DNA from: Serratia sp. DD3
GTDB taxonomy: Bacteria > Pseudomonadota > Gammaproteobacteria > Enterobacterales > Enterobacteriaceae
Direction of reading: 5' to 3'
DNA: 11,953 bases
NCBI RefSeq assembly: GCF_000496755.2
Contig: NZ_AYKS02000110.1
Span: forward strand, 1 to 11,953
A program made the position numbers and the translations under genes. Position 1 is the stretch's first letter, and each line of letters begins with the position of its first letter. Of the stretch, positions 6,760 to 11,953 are shown in pieces. Below the pieces are notes generated by a model. It worked only from the letters and a program-made list of their open reading frames with translations, was not told the origin of the DNA and did not search any database.

Positions 6760-6874
6760 GTCTCAGGCACTGGCAAACGATCTGGTTTTCCAACGTCACG
6801 AAAGTATTACCAGAGCAGGAAGTGTGGACAGTGATAGCTTTATCAGTAAAGTTCAATCTGCTGTTTTGTCATAG
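6760..6874 (+). pseudogene. Possible 3' remnant of an unrecognised gene
   Basis: The frame ending at the TAG at 6872-6874 reads SQALANDLVFQRHESI, then TRAGSVDSDSFISKVQSAV, just after the solitary CRISPR-like repeat. It looks like the C-terminal end of a real protein, with sensible amino-acid composition and a stop near the 3' end of the convergent hxlR-type gene. There is no start codon of its own with a ribosome binding site, and the frame upstream runs through the repeat and the end of malS. I do not recognise the family; it could also be chance. Confidence 0.25.
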
Positions 6875-6884
6875 CAGCACCACA

Positions 6885-7232
6885 CTACCTGTTCTCGGAA
6901 GTGACAGTAACAATGACCTCTTCAGGTAAAGCCACTCCCCAGCGGTGCATGGCTTCCAATACCTCACGTAAGCTTTGTCCAAGCGGAGTCAACTCGTAAA
7001 CAACCCGTGGTGGTGTTTCAGCAAAGGCATTACGCGTGAGCAAGCCGTATTGCTCGAACTGTCTAAGCCGGTGGGTAAGCGTATGCGCACTGATACCCGG
7101 TAAAGCTTTACGCAATTCGGTAAATCGATGTGGCCCATGTAATAGCTCACGTATGATCAGCGTGGCCCAAGGACCGTCTAAAAGAATGAGAAATCGGGCT
7201 ACGCCGCAACGCGGAAATTCAGATCGAAACAT
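6885..7232 (-). CDS. HxlR-family transcriptional regulator
   Basis: The 115-residue product is a complete HxlR-type winged helix protein, the normal size for the family. It shows the N-terminal conserved cysteine C9 (RCGVARFL), the helix GPWATLIIRELLHG, the recognition helix region FTELRKALPGISAHTLTHRL, and the wing with VVYELTPLGQSL. HxlR proteins act as dimers, and several (YodB, HypR, QorR) sense electrophiles or disulfide stress through this cysteine and repress a neighbouring oxidoreductase gene. The gene is divergent from the NmrA-like oxidoreductase gene, with 105 bases between starts, which fits that arrangement. On the minus strand AGGA precedes the ATG by about eight bases. The inducing compound is unknown; the regulator-target link is inferred from position. 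Confidence 0.9.
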   Translation of the reverse strand: MFRSEFPRCGVARFLILLDGPWATLIIRELLHGPHRFTELRKALPGISAHTLTHRLRQFEQYGLLTRNAFAETPPRVVYELTPLGQSLREVLEAMHRWGVALPEEVIVTVTSENR

Positions 7233-7337
7233 GAAAAATTTCCTATTAGTGCAGTTGATGTAACTGGTGCAGTATATGCAACAATGGAGTTTCAGTATAT
7301 TACTTCACCCTACTTTATTTCACTTAGGATAATTCTT
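7233..7337. promoter_or_regulatory. Divergent promoter/operator region between the HxlR and NmrA-like genes
   Basis: The 105-base gap holds both promoters. A dyad CAGTT-GATGT-AACTG (7252-7266) is flanked by direct GTGCAG repeats (7250-7255 and 7268-7273), making a plausible operator for the dimeric HxlR protein. AGGAT at 7326-7330 is the ribosome binding site for the gene at 7338. The operator role is inferred. Confidence 0.45.
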
Positions 7338-8195
7338 ATGACTTACATTGTTCATGGCGCAACAGGGGCTCAAGGGGCTCCACTGTTTAAACGACTTCAG
7401 CAGTCAGGCAAGCAGGCGATTGCCGCAGTACGAAACACAGACAAACTTTCCGGTATGCCGAGCATACAAATTGATAATGCGTCTATCGACTCCTTGGTTA
7501 CTGCCTACCGTGGAGCGGAGGGTGTATTTATTCATTTGCCGCTAGCTGCTGAAGCAGACCGTGTTACTTATGCACACAATATTGCTCAGGCCGTCAAATT
7601 AGCCAGACCAAAACGTGTCGTTATTTCGACCAGTGGTATCATTATTGACGAGCCAGGCTCACCACTTCAGGCTCCCGATGACTCGGCGATAGCTATCCTG
7701 ATCGACGGAGTGCAGAAGACTGGCATTTCTACCGCGGTTGTAGCTCCTCGCTTGTATCTGGAAAATCTGCTACTACCGATGGTCTTCGGTCCAGCGCAAT
7801 CCGAGGGTGCATTACGTTATCCTCTTCGGTCCGATTTCCCGGTGTCCTGGAGTTCGCATCTTGATGTGGCGGAAGTTGCAGAGCGTCTATTTAATCAGCC
7901 GGAGATAACGGGCGTTGTTGGCGTTGGTCAGTTGCCTGGAATGCAGGGGGCTGATCTGGCGCTTGGCATGGCTAAATATCTTGGCCGTGATGTCATATTC
8001 GAAAGTATGGAACCCCAAGATTTCGGTAAATTAGTCGAACCATTGATCGGACCTGCCGCTAACGCCGTGGTTGGTCTGTACCAGGCGCTATGGCAAGCAC
8101 CCGGCAATACTATCTCACCCGCCACTAGCGCACAGCAGTTACTGAACATCATTCCGAGAAATGTCGAAAGATGGCTGACTGAAACACTGAGCTAA
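7338..8195 (+). CDS. NmrA-like NAD(P)-binding oxidoreductase
   Basis: The product is 285 residues with an N-terminal Rossmann fold. The glycine-rich loop HGATGAQGAP (G7, G10, G13) directly follows the first strand TYIV, and NTDKL after strand two resembles the NmrA-type dinucleotide-binding region. VFIHLPLA and VVISTSG are the following strands of the fold. There is no SDR catalytic YxxxK in the usual place, typical of NmrA/HSCARG-like proteins, which are quinone or aldehyde reductases or redox sensors. The ATG at 7338 was chosen over the upstream in-frame ATG at 7284 because AGGA lies eight bases before it and the Rossmann strand then starts at residue 3. It is paired divergently with the HxlR regulator, suggesting induction by reactive electrophiles; that is inference. 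Confidence 0.88.
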   Translation: MTYIVHGATGAQGAPLFKRLQQSGKQAIAAVRNTDKLSGMPSIQIDNASIDSLVTAYRGAEGVFIHLPLAAEADRVTYAHNIAQAVKLARPKRVVISTSGIIIDEPGSPLQAPDDSAIAILIDGVQKTGISTAVVAPRLYLENLLLPMVFGPAQSEGALRYPLRSDFPVSWSSHLDVAEVAERLFNQPEITGVVGVGQLPGMQGADLALGMAKYLGRDVIFESMEPQDFGKLVEPLIGPAANAVVGLYQALWQAPGNTISPATSAQQLLNIIPRNVERWLTETLS

Positions 8196-8201
8196 CTGAG
8201 G

Positions 8202-8230
8202 TAGTTCATCCCCGCAGACGCGGGGAATAA
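8202..8230. repeat. Second solitary type I-E CRISPR-like repeat (diverged)
   Basis: Twenty-nine bases containing GTTCATCCCCGC and GCGGGGAATA match the copy at 6730 at 22 of 29 positions, in the same orientation. The 6-bp CCCCGC/GCGGGG stem is kept but the tetraloop is AGAC instead of TGGT. It starts seven bases after the NmrA-like stop codon and, like the first copy, has no neighbour at 61 bases. It could also work as a terminator-like hairpin, though no T-run follows. Confidence 0.55.
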
Positions 8231-8567
8231 ATGCTCAACGACAATGAACCGCCTTGGGGATCCTGAAGACTATTTTCTATCGGTTGAAAGGAGATTCTCA
8301 CGTCATTAAATCGTTACTCACCTGAGCTCGTCATGCCTGCTGGCCACTACGTTTACGTCAAGATTTACATTAGCGAAACTGCTTGGACGTGATATGTTTT
8401 TTAAACCGGTCCCTTATGTGCATCAAAGCGACTCTATGGCAGGTCGCTTCGAACAAATTTATGGAAATTAGGGGGTTAACGGACTTAAATCCGTCATAAA
8501 GCTTCAGGCAGCCAGAGAAGAAGCCGCGCGCGGAACTGGATTACACCATTACATTGGCACTAACACT
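8231..8567. other. Intergenic region before argC with a possible gene remnant
   Basis: There is no complete gene. A plus frame free of stops from about 8302 to the TAG at 8469-8471 reads LAKLLGRDMFF, then KPVPYVHQSDSMAGRFEQIY. It looks protein-like, but the only ATG (8394) would give 25 codons with no ribosome binding site. It may be the tail of a deleted gene. An inverted repeat ACGGA-CTTAAA-TCCGT lies at 8479-8494. No Shine-Dalgarno sequence precedes the argC start at 8568. Confidence 0.3.
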
Positions 8568-9506
8568 ATGAAACCACGTATTTTTATAGACGGTGAGGCA
8601 GGAACTACAGGTTTGCAGATACACTCTCAGCTCAGCAACCGTGATGACATTGAGTTGCTTGAGCTGCCGCGTGCAGAACGCAAGGATCCGCAGAAACGTA
8701 GCCAGGCGCTTAACGAATGTGACATTGCGATTCTATGCCTGCCTGACGATGCAGCACGTGAATCCGTGTCATTGGTTAAAAATCCTCGGGTGCGAATTCT
8801 GGATGCAAGCTCGGCTCATCGTTCTACCCCTGGTTGGGTTTACGGTCTGCCAGAACTGACCTCCGGCCAAGCGGCGTTGATTGCTGAGGCCAACAGAGTC
8901 ACTAACCCCGGCTGCTATCCTACAGGGGCTATTGCTTTGCTGCGTCCTCTTACTGAACGGGGCATGGTTCCACGTGATTACCCTGTTAATGTACATGCCA
9001 TTTCCGGCTATTCCGGTTCCGGACGTTCATTGATTGAAGCCTATGAAGATCCAAACCATCCCGAGCCGATCAGCGCGGCTTTTCGTGGATATGGTTTGAG
9101 TCTGAAGCATAAGCACGTTCCGGAAATGCAACAACAAGCATTATTAACCTATCCCCCCTTATTCACGCCTTCTTACGGAAAATACCGGCAAGGAATTGTT
9201 CTGTATGTGCCTCTGCATGTAAGACTTTTGCAGGCCGGTATCAGCGCGAAACAGATCCATGACTGCCTGTCTGAATTTTATTCAGACGCTAAGCACATCA
9301 ATGTTATTCCAGTGGAACAGGCTGCAAAGGTGACGCAGTTAGACCCAGAATATTTAAATGGCACAAATTCTCTCGATATTTATGTGTTCGCCAATGAAGA
9401 GGCCGGACAAATTCTTTTGGCCGCGGTATTCGATAACCTCGGAAAAGGAGCCTCCCGCGCTGCAATACAGAATTTAAATATCATGTTAAATAATGTAAGC
9501 CAGTAA
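8568..9506 (+). CDS. argC: N-acetyl-gamma-glutamyl-phosphate reductase, short (type 2) form
   Basis: The product is 312 residues and belongs to the short type 2 ArgC group rather than the roughly 334-residue type 1 form of the usual enterobacterial argCBH operon. It catalyses the NADPH-dependent reduction of N-acetylglutamyl phosphate to the semialdehyde in arginine synthesis. The cofactor loop is DGEAGTTGLQI near the N-terminus. The catalytic cysteine is C116 in NPGCYPTGA, and H181/H183 in LKHKHVPEM is the active-site histidine region. The gene has no argB or argH beside it, so it is probably an extra copy or was acquired separately. There is no evident ribosome binding site before the ATG at 8568, so translation may be weak or start differently, but the Rossmann strand RIFIDG begins at residue 4 and supports this start. 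Confidence 0.92.
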   Translation: MKPRIFIDGEAGTTGLQIHSQLSNRDDIELLELPRAERKDPQKRSQALNECDIAILCLPDDAARESVSLVKNPRVRILDASSAHRSTPGWVYGLPELTSGQAALIAEANRVTNPGCYPTGAIALLRPLTERGMVPRDYPVNVHAISGYSGSGRSLIEAYEDPNHPEPISAAFRGYGLSLKHKHVPEMQQQALLTYPPLFTPSYGKYRQGIVLYVPLHVRLLQAGISAKQIHDCLSEFYSDAKHINVIPVEQAAKVTQLDPEYLNGTNSLDIYVFANEEAGQILLAAVFDNLGKGASRAAIQNLNIMLNNVSQ

Positions 9507-9515
9507 ACACAGCAC

Positions 9516-9550
9516 CAATTCCCCTCTCGTTTTTTTACGGAGGGGAATTG
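9516..9550. terminator. Long hairpin after argC
   Basis: CAATTCCCCTC (9516-9526) and GAGGGGAATTG (9540-9550) form a perfect 11-bp stem, extended inward by CGT/ACG around a T-rich loop. It lies nine bases after the argC stop. The T-run is in the loop and not after the stem, so it may act as a processing or stabilising hairpin rather than a classic terminator. Confidence 0.5.
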
Positions 9551-9578
9551 ATGAAATATCAGCTTTGGAGAGACTGTT

Positions 9579-9626
9579 CGGCAACCATCTAGATCCAGCG
9601 TCCCGCTTCGCTTAGGTGGCTTTTTT
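9579..9626 (+). terminator. Rho-independent terminator downstream of argC
   Basis: CCATCTA and TAGGTGG form the outer stem and AGCG/CGCT the inner one. TTTTTT follows at 9621-9626 after a C. It is the better of the two candidate terminators for argC. Confidence 0.55.
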
Positions 9627-9645
9627 ATGTATTGAGGGGGGGGCA

Positions 9646-9680
9646 GAACAGCCACACTCAGTGGCCTATTCCGGCTGTTC
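9646..9680 (-). terminator. Hairpin downstream of the yhcN-like gene
   Basis: GAACAGCC (9646-9653) and GGCTGTTC (9673-9680) form an 8-bp stem with an inner CACT/AGTG. It lies just past the stop of the minus-strand gene. No T-run follows on the minus strand (TGCCCCCC instead), so termination is uncertain. Confidence 0.4.
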
Positions 9681-9695
9681 CCTCAGCGACCACTC

Positions 9696-9905
9696 TTATT
9701 TGGTCAATTTAGCTGTCATATGGACGCCGTTATTGAAATGAGCGCTAGTGATTTTGTATGACGCACCCTGTTTAGCTGCCTGTGCTGCAATTTTAACTTC
9801 TGCGCTATCAAGAGTGGAAGCTGTAACACTGACGCTCTGAGCAAAAGCACCGAAAGACATCATGGAGATGGCAGCAACAGCAACTAAAGTTTTGATGGAT
9901 TTCAT
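9696..9905 (-). CDS. YhcN/BhsA-like small periplasmic stress protein (DUF1471)
   Basis: The product is 69 residues with a clear signal peptide, MKSIKTLVAVAAISMMSFGAFA, written here in two parts as MKSIKTLVAVAA and ISMMSFGAFA, cut before QSV. The mature part of about 47 residues is a single DUF1471 domain, with the family pattern VTASTLDSAEVKIAAQA, then KQGASYKITSAHFNNGVHM, then a short hydrophilic end. Enterobacteria carry many such paralogues (YhcN, BhsA, McbA, YdgH), which are periplasmic or surface proteins induced by acid, peroxide, biofilm growth or other stresses; their chemistry is unknown. On the minus strand TAAGGA precedes the ATG by about nine bases. The gene stands alone. Which paralogue it is cannot be decided from the sequence alone. 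Confidence 0.85.
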   Translation of the reverse strand: MKSIKTLVAVAAISMMSFGAFAQSVSVTASTLDSAEVKIAAQAAKQGASYKITSAHFNNGVHMTAKLTK

Positions 9906-10096
9906 GGTCGTATTCCTTAAGTTATTTTGTTTGGTTTAGGGGGTTTTCCCTGATGTGATAAATGATATGACAACCATGAGATAATTAAAATCGAAACGAT
10001 TTGCGTATTTCATTCAAAAAAAATGAACAATAATAGCGAGCGAAAGTGCAGTGCAGAGAGCGGGTGTTATGTTCAATCCTGCGGGGTGGTACAAAA
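9906..10096. other. Upstream region of the yhcN-like gene
   Basis: No gene is visible. The part next to the yhcN-like start is AT-rich and should hold its promoter on the minus strand, but no -35/-10 pair with good spacing could be fixed. The remainder separates it from the hcp terminator. Confidence 0.35.
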
Positions 10097-10116
10097 GAAA
10101 AAAGCCCCGGAGGACT
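10097..10116 (-). terminator. Rho-independent terminator of hcp
   Basis: On the minus strand AGTCC-TCCG-GGGCT forms a 5-bp stem with a tetraloop, followed by TTTTTT. It starts six bases after the hcp stop codon, which shows that the 3' end of hcp is native. Confidence 0.65.
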
Positions 10117-10121
10117 TTGAG

Positions 10122-10397
10122 TTACGCCGTTGGACGTTCGCTCCAGGAGTCATGAGCTAACAGATTGCCGTTTTTGTACAGGTGAGTGATTTTCTCATAG
10201 TTCAGGGCAACTTCTTCCATATGGCCTGTGCCTGGACAGCCCTGTGTATCGTGCATCACCGGACTGACTGAAATCACCTTCACATTCTCCAGTGAGATCC
10301 GGTAATACTCCACTTCTTGTCCGGCATCGTTGATGTTGTAGAACCGGAACTCAGCAGATTTTAGCGTTTGGTCTGTCGCAGCTGCCTTAAAGGCGCA
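10122..10397 (-). pseudogene. hcp: Hcp (type VI secretion tube protein), 5'-truncated at the CRISPR array
   Basis: The minus-strand frame is open from the edge of the CRISPR array to the TAA at 10122-10124 and gives about 90 residues. These include FKAAATDQTLKSAEFRF, YNINDAGQEVEYYRIS, LENVKVISVSPVMHD, GHMEEVALNYEKITH and the ending HDSWSERPTA. This is the C-terminal half of Hcp, the ring-forming tube subunit of type VI secretion systems; full-length proteins are about 160 residues. The N-terminal half is missing and the reading frame runs straight into the first CRISPR repeat. The short ATG-initiated version (from 10313) is not a credible gene start. No other type VI genes are in the window, so this is an isolated relic. 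Whether array rearrangement or another deletion removed the 5' half is not known. Confidence 0.85.
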
Positions 10398-11953
10398 AAA
10401 ACACCCCCACGTGCGTGGGGAAGACGTAACCCGAGCTGATAACCCATGAGTTAATAGGGAAACACCCCCACGTGCGTGGGGAAGACAAACGCGTACTCAA
10501 CCTGTGCGGCGGCCTGCTGGAAACACCCCCACGTGCGTGAGGAAGACCGTTATAAGACGTGATGTCCACCTTTTGATTAAGAAACACCCCCACGTGCGTG
10601 GGGAAGACACTTGCACGGAGCGGGAAACAGGTATCACTTTAGAAACACCCCCACGTGCGTGGGGAAGACTGTATTCACGCTGCTCAAGGCCATCGGGTAG
10701 GAGAAACACCCCCACGTGCGTGGGGAAGACCTACGGGGCTTTTTTATTTCCACTCATCTTGCAGAAACACCCCCACGTGCGTGGGGAAGACCTGAATGAT
10801 GTTGTTAATGACGCTCAAAAAGAAGAAACACCCCCACGTGCGTGGGGAAGACTTTGAGTTATGGCTCACCGCGCCACCCCTGTTTCGAAACACCCCCACG
10901 TGCGTGGGGAAGACGAAAGAACATCGGCAAAATGGTAAACACTGGCGGAAACACCCCCACGTGCGTGGGGAAGACCTCAGCTTGAGCCAGTACCATCGCC
11001 GCATCTGGGAAACACCCCCACGTGCGTGGGGAAGACATCGACCAGCGATTCAACGGCAACCGGGCCGAGGAAACACCCCCACGTGCGTGGGGAAGACTGT
11101 GTATGCGCTGGTAAATCAGTTCTGGGTAAAGAAACACCCCCACGTGCGTGGGGAAGACTGTCTTTGACGGAGGCGATGAGAAAAAACCAGAGAAACACCC
11201 CCACGTGCGTGGGGAAGACACACAGCGCAAAGCCAGGCACAGCGCCAGGCGAGAAACACCCCCACGTGCGTGGGGAAGACCCGAGGGCGATTTTAAATAG
11301 GATAAAATTATGAGAAACACCCCCACGTGCGTGGGGAAGACATATTGAAACCATCCCATCCCAAGACGAAGATGGAAACACCCCCACGTGCGTGGGGAAG
11401 ACTAGACCTAAACTATGAGCTGCAAAAGCTGGACAGAAACACCCCCACGTGCGTGGGGAAGACATGAAGGACTTGCTATTAGCAACGTAAATAATGGAAA
11501 CACCCCCACGTGCGTGGGGAAGACGACACCTGAGGGGATTGGTCGATATATGAAAGAGAAACACCCCCACGTGCGTGGGGAAGACCGCGATGAGACATAA
11601 CTACCTCGCTGCTACAGGGAAACACCCCCACGTGCGTGGGGAAGACTCGGAGTCGTTCATTATGATCAATCGTGAACAAGAAACACCCCCACGTGCGTGG
11701 GGAAGACGCACCCCGCCAGGTCCGCCCATCGTCACTGTAGGAAACACCCCCACGTGCGTGGGGAAGACCAGCATGATCGCGACGATGAACGAGCAAAAGA
11801 TAGAAACACCCCCACGTGCGTGGGGAAGACATCCTGTTTCATGGTCTGAGTGGGTTCAGTTCAGAAACACCCCCACGTGCGTGGGGAAGACTTTAGCGGT
11901 AGGCTGTCTATGTACTGCTTGATAGAAACACCCCCACGTGCGTGGGGAAGACA
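10398..11953 (-). CRISPR. Type I-E-like CRISPR array, 26 repeats and 25 spacers, continuing beyond the window
   Basis: The 28-nt core repeat starts GAAACACCCCCACG and ends TGCGTGGGGAAGAC on the plus strand. Copies begin at 10398, 10459, 10520, 10581, 10642, 10703, 10764, 10825, 10887, 10948, 11009, 11070, 11131, 11192, 11253, 11314, 11375, 11436, 11497, 11558, 11619, 11680, 11741, 11803, 11864 and 11925. Gaps are 33 nt except two of 34 (10853-10886 and 11769-11802). All spacers differ. The size, the CCCCAC/GTGGGG stem and the alignable ends (GGGGAA-AC) point to subtype I-E with a 29-nt repeat and a 32-nt spacer. By alignment with E. coli repeats, transcription should be on the minus strand with the leader to the right, outside the window. 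Repeats at 10398 (first base A) and 10520 (GTGAGG for GTGGGG) are imperfect, and both lie near the left end, as expected for the old end. No cas genes are present. Confidence 0.95.

Noticed and set aside
10387..11922. Several overlapping open frames on both strands with repeating residues such as HPHVRGED and SSPRTWGCF
   Set aside because: They are translations of the CRISPR repeat unit; the 61-nt period cycles all frames and no start or ribosome binding site is credible.
10426..11924. Self-targeting spacers against this window
   Set aside because: Reading the 25 spacers by eye against the rest of the window showed no long match; only a full genome search could settle this.

Overview
This looks like an accessory stretch of an Enterobacterales chromosome. 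The evidence is a MalS alpha-amylase collinear with the E. coli enzyme, a YhcN/BhsA-type small periplasmic protein, an enterobacterial-style Hcp fragment and type I-E CRISPR repeats. The genus cannot be fixed from sequence alone; a Serratia-, Pectobacterium- or Sodalis-like host would fit.

Region 1 (1-4445) is a nest of mobile elements. An IS605-type element with divergent tnpB (minus, running off the left edge, stopped at codon 52) and tnpA (plus) has had tnpA split by a 3.77-kb insertion at 416-4184. The insertion is flanked by the hexamer ACTACC and bounded by inverted TGTA-CGGCTCGC ends. It carries a subterminal repeat cluster, a structured stretch resembling the 5' part of a group II intron without its protein gene, a clavaminate-synthase-like oxygenase gene broken by a 4-bp duplication, and an AEC-family permease. 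At its right is a 628-bp miniature element (3557-4184) holding only the C-terminal part of a transposition ATPase. The remaining tnpA codons resume exactly at 4191.

Region 2 (4446-9700) is more chromosomal. It holds malS (periplasmic alpha-amylase), a divergent HxlR-type regulator and NmrA-like oxidoreductase pair, and a stand-alone short-type (type 2) argC. The HxlR/NmrA pair lies between two solitary sequences that resemble type I-E CRISPR repeats (6730-6758 and 8202-8230) in the same orientation.

Region 3 (9700-11953) holds a yhcN-like gene, a 5'-truncated hcp (type VI secretion tube protein) with its own terminator, and a CRISPR array that begins where hcp is cut off and runs past the right edge. 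The window holds 26 repeats and 25 different spacers with a 61-nt period. No cas genes are present. By analogy with E. coli repeats the array is read on the minus strand, so the leader should lie beyond the right edge and the hcp end is the old, trailer end. In crRNA sense, the base just after the invariant 28-nt repeat core is a pyrimidine in 24 of 25 cases. This is best explained as a PAM-derived 29th repeat position and predicts a PAM ending in a pyrimidine.
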